64,000 nt of DNA from Dryas octopetala (GCA_963921425.1 OY992834.1:11701271-11765270), one strand, 5' to 3'; shown: positions 24,118-37,389, numbered from the stretch's first letter. Numbers and translations: made by a program. Notes: generated from the letters alone by a model not told the origin.

Positions 24118-24310
24118 TTTTTTTGGTACACGAAGCCCAAAAGAAAAGAAAGACTCTAGACTAAAACAGCTCTAGCTCTAACAGAGCCAGAAGCATCAGC
24201 AGCAAGAAAGGGAGAAACTACATCAGGAGGTTCCTCAAACCAGTGAATACCCAAGCTGAGCTCCTTGCTAAGGGAAGCTAAGCAATCAGCAGCAGCATTT
24301 TGGTCACGGA
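24118..24310 (-). mobile_element. 5'-truncated LINE tail in the dioxygenase 3' region
   Basis: A T-run (24112-24124) followed by about 190 bp whose reverse complement ends in poly(A). Flanking direct repeats of 16 bp, GGATGCAGAGTTTTTT, occur at 24102-24117 and 24311-24326. Translated on the minus strand, the insert gives RDQNAAADCLASLSKE, then WFEEPPDVVSPFLAAD, then a stop. This looks like the C-terminal end of the RNase H domain of plant L1-type LINEs. Long TSD, poly(A) tail and 5' truncation all fit target-primed reverse transcription. It starts only 33 bp after the dioxygenase stop codon, so it probably lies in the 3' UTR. Confidence 0.8.
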
Positions 24311-24326
24311 GGATGCAGAGTTTTTT

Positions 24327-26865
24327 ATTAGGGGCTTAGGCCACATACATATAGCTAGTAAGCTTAAGTTTCATGTATACACATATATGTATGGGGTAAT
24401 GTACTCAATTACTGTTTTAATTAGCTTCTGATCACTTTTATGTGTGTCTTGTGTATTTTGAGCCAGCCAAAGTTTATAAATATTATTGTTATTCAAATTG
24501 TGTTGGTATTTAGTCCAGTCTTTGAGGTGCATATATGATTGTGCGAGTACTGTTGTTGCACGAAACAGTATTTTTTCTTCCATATATAGCACTTTCGTTA
24601 TGAGAATATAAAAGATTTTTCGTGGAAAATACAACTACTTCCTGCATTTTCATGTGGCAGCGCATTTGCATAATGTAGAAAGATATGTGTACCTTGTGCA
24701 ACTTCTTCAACAAGTACTAAAAGTGTTTCTCTAAACCCAAAAAGTATTTTGTCTATTTCAACTAGAAAACACTGTTTTTCATTAATCCAAAGCACTTTTA
24801 ACACTCTCTTTTTTTCTTTTTTTGGTCACATAATGATATTCATAGACAAAACGGCAACAAGCAAACAATACAATACAGAGGAAGAGAGGTAGAGGGGATG
24901 GAGCCCAGGTTCTTAAAACCCAAGGAAATGTAAAGCAATACGTACAACACTTTTAAAACTCTCAAACACACTCCCAAATGCTAGAAAAAGGCTTCTGGTT
25001 AATTGTTTGGTAGCTTGTTGGTAAAATTTGTGACAGAATTTTAAAGAATAATATATAATTGATTGCAGAAAAATCTGCTTCTTTGGCTGCTGTTGCATTA
25101 ATTCAAGTGAATAGGACTTCATTTGTTTGACTAGTGGAACTCTAACTATATATTATATATAACATCGATCAAATTTCTCATCACTTGTTTGATTATTTCG
25201 TTTATCAATCTCGTTATTTTCTTTTCAATATTTATATACAACTAATTAAAGAATTGATGTGCAATTTCGGTATTATATAACCAATTTAAGAGTTGTTAAA
25301 ATTCGATCAACAAACAGAATAATTCATCATGATCATGATCATTTTCATCATCATACACAGCATATATTGTTACCAAACCCACAAAATTAAGTAATTCAAT
25401 CACACGTTTTTATTGATAGGGTACAAAATCCACAACTGTAGAACATCAATACTCAACTAACGATTGAAAATAAGTAAAAAAACAAAACCAAAATTACAAG
25501 TTGAAATTACCAATGATCTAGGTAATTCACTTTGAACAATAGGAAATAAATAAAGTGAGACTACTTACAGATTGTTCAAACTATCTAAAAACTTAGGTCT
25601 CTGCTTCTCACGTGCTGCTCTTTGTTGATCTTCTTTATTCCTTCTAAATTCTTATTGGGAACCTTGGCTTTCTCAGTTACAGAGAAGAAGCGGGAATGAA
25701 CTGGAGTGAGGGATGGTGGTATGTAATACTGTACATCACACCTTATCTATGGGCTATATCAATCTGACGGTTGGCATTTACTATAGCCCCAATAGATGTG
25801 AATGAATGATCGACTACATATATTTAGAGTGGGATGTCAGCAAAAAAGATATTTGGGAGGGGATGGCATAGCATATGAGTACTCATACGCATTATAAATG
25901 AACAAAGACTATTCCCAAGGGCCAAGCAAATGACTTTCTTATTTAGGTTGCGACCTAGTAGATGGAAATTTTATCATAACAATAACTAGCTAGCTGATGG
26001 GCAATTAAATTACTTAAAATCTCAAATTACGTGTTTTCTAGTTTCATGGTTTTCATCGATCATGATACCTATTAAATAAAATTAATGGCCTTAATATAGA
26101 TCCATGATACATCAATCAACATGCGACTAGTGCGATCATAATAAAATAATGATAATCATGCATTATGAAGTAATTTTTTTTGGTGGAACCGCCGCAGCAA
26201 TAGGACCCCTTCTCATATGCAAGAAGTCGGTCCCAATATGATCATCGTACTTTAAAATTTATTTGCATCATCATACATAATTATGACATGATAATGATGC
26301 ATCACTATAACGGTGATAAGCAAATACAAATTTTCCATCAAAACGTGCCACGTCCACCTCTATGTAACAATCTGTTTGAAGGAGGCAATTCAATGGGTGT
26401 GAGTAATACTCACAAAACTTGGTTTTTTGGCAACCAGTGCCAGCAGATCCCTTAAATGAAAGAAGCAACGTGTCAAGCACAGATGCGCTAGCACCACGTT
26501 TGGGGATTGAGAGAAAGCATGGCTAAGCGCTTACATAGCAAAAGTTGAATCGCGTACGTTGTCATGCTATGCTTATCTTAGCTGGTTCAAAAGAGAAAAA
26601 AGTCGGTTTATTTATTTATATTTGATTTGAGCTGAGCATGACTCAGCATGAGTGGAACTTGAGATTTTTTTAGTATGAAGAAAAAAAAAACTATTAAATT
26701 AATAATTAGTTTGTCAATTTATTAAAAAGTAGTAACTACTAACTAGTAAGCAACTCTATATTACTTTTTTTTTTTGGCCAAAAGTAAGTACTTTATATTA
26801 CTTTGATACCCAAAAAAAGTAGCCCCACACTATATATTGTATTTTCATTCCTTTGTTAAAGAGTA
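24327..26865. other. Intergenic, possible decayed exon near 25575-25730
   Basis: Mostly AT-rich and without a gene. On the minus strand about 25730-25575, two overlapping frames give TPVHSRFFSVTEKAKVP and then, one frame over, NKEDQQRAAREKQRPKFL followed by a GTAAGT donor-like site. This suggests a frameshifted relic exon; I cannot name it. The open frame at 26271-26480 (minus) has no recognised domain. Confidence 0.3.
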
Positions 26866-27039
26866 ATGTTATTTGGTCCAAAATAATTGACCAAATTGTT
26901 TGAATCAAATGAAGTGGCAGCCATCAATTAGGTGTCTTGGCTCAAGTATATATTAAAACACTCAATTGATGACTGCCACTTCGATCATTTGATCCAAGCA
27001 ATTTGGTCGATCAGTTGTTTTGGACCAAATTAATACCAT
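26866..27039. mobile_element. TA-target hairpin MITE, copy 2
   Basis: 174-bp element flanked by TA. The left end is ATGTTATTTGGTCCAAAATA. The right end, read inward, is ATGGTATTAATTTGGTCC. The arms pair through CAAATTG, ATCAAATGA and GAAGTGGCAG to a short loop. Non-coding, with outer pattern shared with the elements at 19821 and 47795. Confidence 0.7.
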
Positions 27040-27276
27040 TAAAATAAAAGGTTTACCTTTTCTCTTTTCTTTTTCTACTTGATGTTATTTGTATGAGTTG
27101 AGAATGACTCGTCTTGATTATGATTCACTTTTATAGATGTTTTTATTTTTATCAATGAATAATGTTATCATTCTCCTCTACAAAACAAAGAAATTAACCT
27201 TACATGAGTTAAATCAAAATATCCTCTCTATTGATAAAAAAAAGTATAGGTTTCTATAAAACTAACACATTCATTA

Positions 27277-27802
27277 CAAGAAAAATGGGTTATAGGGGCA
27301 CTCAAATAGGGGCGGAATAAGGGAAGTGCCTCTAATTAAAAAAAACGTAAAGGCACAAATTTGAGAATTGCCCCCGTGTTTTTTTTAAGAAATAAAGTGA
27401 CAGAAAATAAACGCTTCTATTTATATTAGTGGCAGTAGAGAATTGAAGCGCCCCTAGCATTTTAACAAAAGATATAAAGATAGCAACACATATCAATCTG
27501 TCTCTATTTTTTAAAATGATTTTAATTATTATTAAGGGCGTTTTGTATCTGCCCCTATCCTTTTTTTAATTAATTTGAACAATGGGGGCGGAATAAGGAA
27601 AATGCTTCTAATTAAAAAAAAATAAAGGCTTAAATTTGAGAAATAAAGTGACAGAAAATAAACACCTTTACTTATATTAGTGGCAGAAGAGAAACGCCTC
27701 TAGCATTTTAACAAAAAATATAAAGATAGCAACACATTAATCTGCCTCTATTTTTTAAAATAATTTTAATTATTATTAAGGGCATTTTGTATCTGCCTCT
27801 TG
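27277..27802. repeat. CACTA-like terminal fragment with internal direct duplication
   Basis: It starts ATTACAAGAAAAATGGGTTA, a variant of the CACTACAAGAAAA terminus of plant CACTA elements. Two direct copies of about 220-250 bp follow, each opening GGGGCGGAATAAGG (27308 and 27586) and containing AAATAAAGTGACAGAAAATA and GCATTTTAACAAAA. No opposite terminus was found, so it is probably a decayed, internally duplicated CACTA-type end. Confidence 0.5.
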
Positions 27803-28153
27803 GATCTAGTGTCTCAATCGTAGGTGATTTAAGGTCTGCTTTAGGGTCACGGGTTTGAAGGCTCGAGTTCCAGGTTTGCGACCCGAACTGGACTTGGTTT
27901 AGCAATTGAATTCCAAATGATACATTTACAATAAACGATTAGTTTTTTAATAAAAAAAAGTATTGTTCTTTTATAAAAAAAGTATTGTTCTTTTAATAAA
28001 AGAATGGAATGTAAATAAATCATGACCATGAAAAATTCACATGACTAAACAACTTTCCTTTCTATATAAGAGGGAAAAAAAATTTGGATTTTTCCCGGCC
28101 ACAATGTAGTTTTCATTGCATCCATCTAATAAATTATTTTTACCTAGTTTTAC

Positions 28154-30432
28154 TAGGGCTGGGTTTTTATACCGAATTACCGAAAATTACCGACAACCGA
28201 CCGACCATGATACCGAAAAATACCGAACTAGCCGGTTACCGATACCGATACGCGGTATTTATACCGATACCGATGATTTCGGTAACGGTATTGGTTTACA
28301 AAACCCGATACCAACGGTATACCGATACCGACCGTATATTAAAAAAATATAATTAAAATAATTCATTTTTATACATTTCTATACTATATCGATATACCCT
28401 AAATAAAAAATACTAAAATACTAAATACCTTTCTATATAATTTCTAATTTTATATAATACATTTCTAATTTTCTATAATTTATATAAAACATATATAAAT
28501 TTATAAACCCTATAACTTATTAACTTATATATTTTTTAATTTATATGATACATTTCTATATAAAAACTAATTAAAAATATCCTAAACCCATATATTATAC
28601 TAAATTATAAACCCTATATAGTATATGTATATGATATCTCATACTAACTTACTAATTTCTATACCCTAATAGTCTAATACTATAAATTTATACTTCATCG
28701 ATTCATAGTTGGTAACTTGAGTTTGGTATATAGTATATAGTATAATACTATAATATGATATAATACAGTATAATATGGTATAGTATAGTATAATATGATA
28801 ATATTAGTAATTTAATTAGTATATTGTATAATATGATATAATATAGTAAAATATGGTATAATGTATTAATATCAATATGGACTATGGAGTTAGGACTATT
28901 TATGATTTATGTAATTACCTCAATCATAAATTTATAATATAGTATAATATATTATTATTAGTTTATGGTATTAGTCATTTAGCCTAACAGCCCTATTAGG
29001 TAATATACTAATGTAGTATACTAATATACTAATAATGTAATATACTAATATCGTATATACTAAATAGTAAATAGTAAATAATATATAGTTATATAACTTA
29101 TATTATATACTATATACTACATACTAAATAGTGTATAGTATTTACTAATATACTATAAAAGTATAAAGTAGTAAAGTAATATAGACTATATAGTATTAAC
29201 TATTAAGTATATACTATATACATTAATACATTATAGAAGTATAAAGTATAGGCTATACTGCTATAGTGCTATACCCTAAGTTTTAGGATATAATTAATGA
29301 TATAAATTAAAAAACATATAGACTATTAAGTATTAACTATATACTATAAAAATTTAAAAAACATATAAATTATAGGGTTTAGTATTTATAAGTTATAAGT
29401 TATAAATTTATAGTATATACTATATAGTAAGTTAGTAACTAGTAACTAGTTAACTACTAACTATAAGAATAAACTATAAACTATAAATTTAAAAACATAT
29501 GTAACAAAAATAAAAAACTTCAAACCCCAACCAAACCCCAATTGAAATTTGACCCCAAAAAACCCTAAACCCTAAACCCCCAAAGTCCAAACCCCAAACG
29601 AAACCCCAAAATACCCGAATCCTACTATTCATAAATTTCTAATTTCATAATGTCTAAACCCCGAAATCAAGGGGCATTTTAGTAATTTTGTAACCTAGGA
29701 TTTAAAACCCCAAAATAAAAAATCAGAAATCATTCCTGATTTCTCCAAAAAAACATCCGCACCCACCCTTTCTCTCTCTTCTAGCTATTTCCGGCGAGAA
29801 CTTCGCCGTCCAGAGGCCAATGCCGGCGAGACCACTTCCATCCTTCTCCTCTCTTCTCCCTCTTCCTCCCCATGTCTATCACCCATCCACAAAACAAGCC
29901 ACCGCCCCGAATCGGCGCTTGACAGAGCCGACTCTTTGCGGTGGCGATCCGCCGACTCCGGCAGATTTGAGGTGCCGGATCACCCCAGGATCGTTCCCCT
30001 TGATGCACTGAGTTCAATGGTGCCTTCAGATGTCTCACCCGACCTCCAGCGCTGGCAATTCAAAGGAAGAAAGCCGACGGCTTGCTGTCGTCGAGTTTTG
30101 GTTTCCCAGTGCCTCTCTCTTCGATCTGCCGCCCTCCGGCAACGGCTGGTGACGAGACCGAGCTCATCATGCTCGACTACTCGCCCTCCTCCTCCCCTCT
30201 CTCCCTTTGGTCTCCGCCCTCGCCGCCTCCCTTTGGTTTGCATTTCTGGGTTTTGCTGATAGTGGGTTTGCCGATACCGTTCCGACACCGCCTAGCTCCG
30301 ACCGATACCGAATGCATCGGTTTTCGACTACCGTCAGCACGGTATTGGGGTCCAAAATCCTCCCTCCGCTCATTCTCGGTCGGAAGTCGGTATGTGGATT
30401 TCGGTACGGTTACCGTGCCGAACCCACCCCTA
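28154..30432. mobile_element. Non-autonomous hAT element with 8-bp TSD
   Basis: Ends TAGGGCTGGGTTTTTATACC and, inverted, TAGGGGTGGGTTCGGCACGG. The exact 8-bp duplication is AGTTTTAC (28146-28153 and 30433-30440). Both subterminal regions are dense in TACCGATACCG-type repeats (28170-28345 and 30270-30420). The middle is an extremely AT-rich tract of TATACTA permutations (28380-29510), then AACCCCAAA and telomere-like AAACCCTAAACCC sequence (29520-29600), then a GC-rich part (29750-30290). This order resembles the complete hAT element at 51299 (subterminal repeats, AT-rich tract, AAACCCCATCC tract, gene). No transposase ORF is left, and open frames at 29780-30290 have no recognised domain. Confidence 0.85.
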
Positions 30433-30518
30433 AGTTTTACTATAAGAATTATAAATAATTTCAAATGTTCATAGAGCAATATGCTTAATAGTGTATATAT
30501 ATGTGTGTGTGTGTGGAC

Positions 30519-30627
30519 GCGCGTACAAGTGTATAAGTGCACGTTCATATATGTGCGCGTACAAGTGTATAAGTGCGCGTTCATATATGTGCGCGTACAA
30601 GTGTATAAGTGCGCGTTCATACATGCG
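30519..30627 (+). repeat. 36-bp minisatellite, three copies
   Basis: Unit GTGCGCGTACAAGTGTATAA plus GTGCGCGTTCATATAT (36 bp), repeated three times with few changes. Because 36 is divisible by three, open frames run through it on both strands; they are not genes. Confidence 0.88.
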
Positions 30628-33600
30628 GGTGCAAATCTTTTATATATATGTGGTCTTATGTTAAAAATATCCTTATAAAATTAAATACATTAATTTTTTT
30701 CTAAAGTGAAGCCACAAAATATTTCATTTACAATAAAAAAACAAGGAATAAAATATCTTTCTTTTCCATAATCTATACATACGACAATTCTCTAAATTAA
30801 GTACGAGGAGATCCACAAACTTAAAAGTGTGGACGTCATTTTTAGGGCCACCTCGCAATGTAATGCAATAATTCGAACCATATATAGTTTCAAGTCCACT
30901 TATTCTTATAAGAAAATTAGTTAAATTAAGAATCATCTAATTATCTAATTAATTGTGTTCAAACAAATAGACGAACACAATGTTTGAAATGATCCTAATG
31001 ATGATGAAATAATCTCCAATTTAGTTGAATTTTGAAGGAATAATTCTTATGTGAACCTGAAAAATAGATGATTTGAATTGTTGGACAACAATGTTGTTCC
31101 AATAATGTTCACAAATTGTAAGTTTTTGGATGTCCACTCTAGAAAATTAATGTTTATACCTATATCCTATTCATATATTAATAATTAACTTATTTTTTTA
31201 TTAACTGTTTATAATACCTAACTCCCAATAACTATAACGATTAAAAAATGAAATATTCTTTCCACATAAGAAATTTAAGAATGTACAAAAAATTCTTGAA
31301 GTTCTTGATATTCACACAAAGACCCCCCCCCCCCCCCCCTTCACTTAAAAAGACAATAAGATAGATAAAAACAAGAAAAAAAACTTTTTTATTTATTTAG
31401 TTCCTTGAGTACTAAAAATGTATTAGGGCAGAAAGAAAAACTACTCTTAATTAATTTCAAACCTTAACTATTGAAGTTGCCTTCGACCCAAAAAAAAAAA
31501 GAGAAAAACTATTGAAGTACGTTGCCAAGACTAAATATCTACTAAAGGACAGTTAAATAATGTTTAGATTAAAAATCAATAGCTTTAACGACGACTAGCT
31601 TGGTAATTAAGGGTAATCACCAACGAATAGCTTGGTAACGACGATTAATGAATTAAGGGTAAATAACGACGACTAGCTTGGTAATTAATTAAATTAGACA
31701 ATTTAAAAAGAGAAAAAGAATCTCTTTTATTTTTTGTGGTAAACCCAAGAATATATTAGAACGTTACAAAAAAAACAAATTATAGCTTTGTGAGTATATA
31801 TCCATAGAAAAAGGATTTCGTTTGAGATAGAGAATCTCTCCCATCATGCATTAATTAATTTTGTGAGTGGTAGACTGTGTACGTGTGTGTGTATATATAT
31901 AGTTATATATATATATATATGCACAGTTAGCTTTCACATCTAGTTATTTTTTCTTATCTTTTTGTTTTGTTTTTAATTACAGCTTTTACATATATATAGT
32001 TAATTTTTACAAACTAAACATAAAAGCTTTTTATTGTTTTCAACTTAATTACTTCATTAAGGTTCCCCTAGCTATGTCACTATTAAAAATAAATGAAATT
32101 TGAGCAACGGGGAAAGGGAAGCAGATCGAAGGTAGTTTGAAAGAACTACATTTTTTCTTTAAGAAACAAAGATCGAAAATCTAAATAAATAAATAAACAA
32201 ACAAATCAATAACCCTCAAGTTAAACTTACCTAGCCAGAGAATGCTTGCAGCCTTGCAAGGTCAATGCTTAATTAAAGAATGTTAAATTTTGTAAACTTG
32301 GTAATTAGAACTTTACCTGGATAATCCAAAAAATGAAGCTGGCTTAGCTTGGATTCGCAGCACTTGGGTGAAGTATAGCAACAAAGGCATGCATTGTGAG
32401 TAAAATTATCGATGATGAAGGTGATGATGATAAATTATTCAAACACACCCACCATGGAAATAATCTAATTAGTTAAGAACAACCAACGTACTCTAACAAT
32501 CTTCTTTAATTGGTACTTAGAAGTAGTACCTAGCTAGTACTCCTTTCTTGAGCTAACTAGAGACCAATCTAGCACTCGATCTCTTGATCAATAGTCTTTC
32601 CCCTAGCTAGCAAGCTTCTTATATATGCATGGTTAGCTAGCTAGTTGTTGATAGAGTTAGAAATGTTTTGGACGTACATATATAGCTACTAGCTAGCTAT
32701 AGCTACGAGGATATATGTTATATATCCTCAAGTACTGCACTACGTACGGATCAGAAAGATATATCATGCTCATGAAGCAATTCTTACGTACAGAAAGTAC
32801 TACTGCTCCATCTGTTAAAAGATTTAGCAACATATATATAGCTGCTACTTGCTAGCTAGCTAGGCTGGCTTTCCATCGAATGTCCTCTGTGGCTGCCTCA
32901 ATGATCAGTCATCACATATATATAAAGAAGATCGAATTTATAGTCTCTATTTTGCGTGTGAATTCTGCGTGCCAAACTATGTAAAAGAGTGCATGCATGT
33001 GCTGCCCCCTTGTATTTGCTTCATCTTCACCACTAAGTGATAAGAAACAACTTTTTTGTTGTAAAATCATTCATTAAAAAAACAATAATAATATTATAAT
33101 ATTAGACCCATCAAATTACGTGTTAATAAACATATACGTTAGTATCTTACTTATTAGAAATAAATGAGTTAAGAAATAAGTCTAAATCAAATAAATGAAA
33201 AACGTACTGTTACCTCATGATAAATAAATTTGGTAAGCGAGACACTACTTAAAAAAAAAAAAAATTAATTCTAAGTGATGGAGACATTAATTTCTTTGCC
33301 ACTAAGGTGTGTGTGTAAAACAGCTTGTATGTTCTCACCAAAAAAACCGCTTGTATATCTAGCTAGCTGGTTGTTTAAGTGCAGAAGCTGTGGGTACTAC
33401 TTTAATGAAAAGCGGTTTTACATATCTACATGGGAGGTTCAACTATGTATGTTAAACATTCACTGTATGAACAACTAGCTAGCTTTGATGATCCATCATG
33501 CATTGAAAAGAGAAAAAGACAACCTTTAACTTGGGGACGTTCAACTAGGCTCATTAATTCAAGGCTAGCTCCAACTGCATGCAGGTGCGTTTACTTAAAA

Positions 33601-34284
33601 TTAAGGGGTCTGTCATCCATGAACTCATGACTCAAATTTCAACACAATTAGCATGGAATGAATACAAACAAACCAGCAAACAAGCAAACAAGCAAACAAT
33701 TAATTAATGTTTATTGTTAGCGTATATATAATGTAATGGCAGCTCGCTGTATAGTTTTTCGAAGTAGTAATGGCAGTGACATACCTGATCACATGGGGCG
33801 GTTTTTAATTTCTTTTTTAATTTCAGTTTTTATTTATTGATTTATTTCTGATAATGGATCGATCACATCCAAATGGGGCATGCAATGCAGTTTGTTTGCT
33901 GGTGTTGGCAATATATATATATATATATATACACATATTTTTTGTGAAGATATGATGGTGCTGGCGGCTTTGCCTACACAAGCTAATTGTAATAGGACAA
34001 AAACCAAAAAGAAGCAAGCTTTTTTTTTTTGGTAAATAAACAAAAGCAAGCTTTCTACATATACATGGTGTGGCGGTATGCATTAATCAAAGCAAACGTA
34101 GGAGGGCACATGGGTTCTGCTGGAAGCCTGGAACCAGCTAGCTAGCTTTTCTGTGCCACATCCTGAGCTTATATTAATTTACAGCTTGAGCTTTTTGCAC
34201 GAAATTGCGGGATTTAATTCTTCATTGGATCAGATATCGAGAAACGTACGTTTAAAGGAGGAAGTTTTTGTCTTTTTTTCTTCT

Positions 34285-34320
<36 letters not shown>

Positions 34321-35505
34321 AGGTATATTATTCACACCTAGCTACAGGTATTAGATATGAATGCCTGTTTAACCGTCAGATCGATGTATTTTGAGAAATA
34401 AAAAATTATAAGTCGATTTTCTTATTTTGTGTTAGAAGACCATTTCATTACAACAGCCCAAAAGGGCAAAGAGTAACAATTACAAAAACCCAAAGCCCCC
34501 AGACACACTAACCATATAGATAGTGAGGCCCAACAACAAGAAAAGGGCACAGCCCAAAAAGTTAAAGCCCACAATATATATATATATATATATAGAAAGA
34601 AAGAAAAACCGGAAACTAAACAAATCAAAAACAAAATTTTCAAGTTAATGATTGTGTGGTTTAGTAGATGTCACCCAATTTTCCCTTTGTGAATAAAAAA
34701 ACAAAAAATTTTCAAGAACTTCTTATTATTGATTAGCTAAGTATCATAAGGCCTTCTATAAGGAAAGTAAGCCACAACCCATTTTGGGTATTTTATGACT
34801 TTATTGAACATTAATGGGCCCGAAAAAGGAACCCAAATACACCCAAATACTCAAATAAGAAGTCTAAATTTGGGATACCCTGACACCCAAACCCAAAAGA
34901 TGACGTGACCCAGCACATGTGTGAGACATGCCTTTTGAATTTTTTCAAGGGTTGAGATATGTGGCCCATTGCAAATCAACGACCCAGATTATGTCATTAT
35001 TTGTTTTTTTATTCATTTAGAATTCATAAAAAATTGAAAAAATTGTAGAAAAATTCTCCATAATTTTGTAACGGCTAGTAAACAAAAATTTCTATATATA
35101 CCTCACTCTTCTTAGTTTTTTCTTCACATTCTTCTCTCTTTTACACAACAATTTCAATATTCATAATTATTTTATATTAATATATTAATATTAGTATCAT
35201 TTTGAAGAGCTAATTAAAATATTAATAATGATATAATATTCATAATCATAAAAGTTTATAAACTTTAAATTAATAGGCACTTAATCAAATTTATACATAA
35301 GTTAAATGCGTAACTCATTTTGGTATGTTGCTGAGACCCAAACCCAAATTTTGGACACTTTTTGATGGCCAAAATGGGTTTGGGTTTTTAGGTTTTGTTG
35401 TAGTAGAAGGCCTAATACTTTGATAAAATGTTTTGACAAGTTGGCAGGTAAAAAGAAGAGTTAACAAATTGAACTGTAGTGTCACCTTAAGGCCAATCCA
35501 AGGTA

Positions 35506-35548
<43 letters not shown>

Positions 35549-35756
35549 ACTAGTCCATGTCCACTTAAAAGGTATTCACTTGTCTCCATCAATGACAAAA
35601 GATACAAATTTGATTTTGAAACAAGAATAAAGAAGATATTTTCCCTGTATAAAAAAAAAACAAATTCATTCAAATCTAATTTATTATTATTCTTTATGTG
35701 GCAGGTATGACTGAAGTGAAAGGCTATTTTGGAACCTACCACAACAACATGCAAAA
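30628..35756. other. Long gene-empty AT-rich region
   Basis: No supported gene. It holds a weak relic of the GAACC-type MITE family (about 30830-31090), a C-run (31323-31339), many AGCTAGCTAGC and TATATA stretches (for example 33911-33930), a 33-base T-run (34287-34319), and a patch rich in GCCCAAA/GGGC motifs (34435-34580). A TA microsatellite is at 35509-35546. I looked for conserved plant microRNA sequences by eye and saw none. Confidence 0.35.
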
Positions 35757-36200
35757 ATAATTGTCGATTTGAACTGTTCATTTTTTACATCTCTATTGAT
35801 AGATCATCCATGCAAAAAATAAGCTAAATCGGAAACCGTTAAGATATCCAATTTGGATCAAACAAACAGTCTATAAACACCTAAATTTTGACCGCTTAAT
35901 CAAATAGGTAAACGGTTTCCGATTTGGCTGAGTTTTTGTAAGGATGATTTATCAATAGAGATGTAAAAAATGAATTATTCGGATTGACACAAAACGACTT
36001 GTGTGGGCCTCACAAAGGGGATCCCTCATTTAGTGTTAAATGATGGATCCTTCATTTAAAGGCCTCTATATATATATACTCCTTCAAGTGTGGGATCCCA
36101 CATTTAGTGTTAAATGTGGGATGGGGCGGATGGGTCCACTTCATGTAGTTTTCCAACAATCTGAACCGTTTATTTTTTAGGCCTTTATTCATACGTATAA
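35757..36200. mobile_element. MITE fragments of the GAACCGTT family
   Basis: Bases 35765-36005 form an imperfect hairpin: GAACTGTTCATTTTTTACAT and GATCATCCATGCAAAAAAT on the left, and their near-complements on the right, ending ACGACTTGTGTGGGCC as in the element at 18689. A short inverted or direct repeat unit, TTTAGTGTTAAAT, occurs at about 36027 and 36102. A second fragment (36130-36185) reads GGGTCCACTTCATGTAG then AATCTGAACCGTTTATTTT, like the element at 21592. Outer ends are missing. Confidence 0.55.
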
Positions 36201-36765
36201 TTAATATTACATATAATTAATATTGCAATCTGAACCACATTTTACAATTCTTGGCAAAGCTTTGCCAATTTTTACCCTCACATCAATATTGGAGAAGATA
36301 ACAAATTGAGAATGCATATTTTTTTATTTAGTTGGAATTACATTTACTGAAATTGAGATGGATAAGATGGTCTTTTAACAAATATGATATTAATGAGATA
36401 TGAAAAATAAATAATCATGTGTACAAAATTCTTGTGCCATAATAGGGCACAAAATCTTTATATATATATAATGCATTGAGAATAACCTCAAAGTAGTCCC
36501 ACGACGAGATCATAATTCCAAAGATTTTGAAAGAAAATTGGAGACTCCACTACATCATCATTCATGCTAAAAGGAAGAAAAACACAGGCGCAACTATCTT
36601 AAAGTATTTCCTTCAAAATCAGAACGGGACCAAAAACAAGAAAAGACGTAAAACCTGAAGTTTGTTTATTTATCTACAAAATGGAAAGGTACAACAAGAA
36701 ATTAAAAGCAAAAATAACATAGAAATGCTTCTAGTCTTGGACTCCCTAGTCAACGAGTGTAGGAT

Positions 36766-37340
36766 TTATGCAACAATCCCCTCATCTTCCCCGCACTTTC
36801 GCTTTTCAGCACTATGCAATGCCTGCAGACCGAAACCTTCCACACTAAGGGAATGATTGCGCTCCTCCCATGTCGACACTTGAGAATTTTCCAAAGTATC
36901 CAGTTTAACCCTCATCTCCCTTGAGTAGTCGGATAACATTTTCGAAAGCTGAACATTCTCTTTCTTCATATCCTCCACCTTCTTCTGAGCTTCCATCAGC
37001 CAATTCTGATGTGTCTCAACGTGGTGGCGCAGGCCAACAATCTCCCAATTCCTGTCCAACAGGCGCTGACACAAATCAGCGATAGAAGCACTATTCCGAT
37101 TAGCATTAGCCAAAGTTTCATGCACCGCTAAATCATCAGGCCTCTCAATTAAAAAGTATTGCTCTCTGGTAGTCAGTAACTCTTAGTCACCCCTACGATT
37201 ATGGAGTCACTACTCACTGCTGAACTACTTGTTACAACAGGTATATTTGAAGAATAAAAACCATGGGGCAACATTCCACCTTTTGATTGTTCAGAAAGCA
37301 AAAGAGTAAGGTCGAGTTCAATTCTCGGAAGGGAAGCCAT
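36766..37340 (-). pseudogene. Frameshifted coiled-coil ORF beside the CACTA insertion
   Basis: An ATG at 37340 (MASLPRIELDLTLLLSEQ) opens a frame that stops at TGA 37175-37173. Another frame overlaps and carries on as TTREQYFLIERPDDLAVHET through a helical, heptad-rich stretch (RDRNWEIVGLRHHV-like, then EAQKKVEDMKKENVQLSKML) to a stop at 36766. The two halves look like one protein of roughly 190 aa broken by a small indel. I do not recognise the family; a retroelement accessory ORF is possible because of the neighbouring retroelement remnant on the same strand. The CACTA element begins 50 bp upstream of the ATG and would have cut its 5' leader. Confidence 0.45.
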
Positions 37341-37389
37341 TCTCTCCCAAATAATTCAAGAATAAAGACTCTTGATTTTATTTAGTCCA

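Noticed and set aside
29520-29600. Telomere-like AAACCCTAAACCC sequence
   Set aside because: Only a few degenerate units within a transposon, not an interstitial telomere array.
29780-30290. GC-rich open frames that could suggest a gene
   Set aside because: They lie inside the hAT element, have no domain or conserved splice structure, and several frames are open together.
30481-30678. Repetitive peptide frames on both strands
   Set aside because: They are products of the 36-bp minisatellite.
32500-32900. Dense AGCTAGCTAG motifs suggesting a structured RNA
   Set aside because: Simple self-complementary repeats are scattered through this AT-rich region; no stem with a known microRNA sequence was seen.
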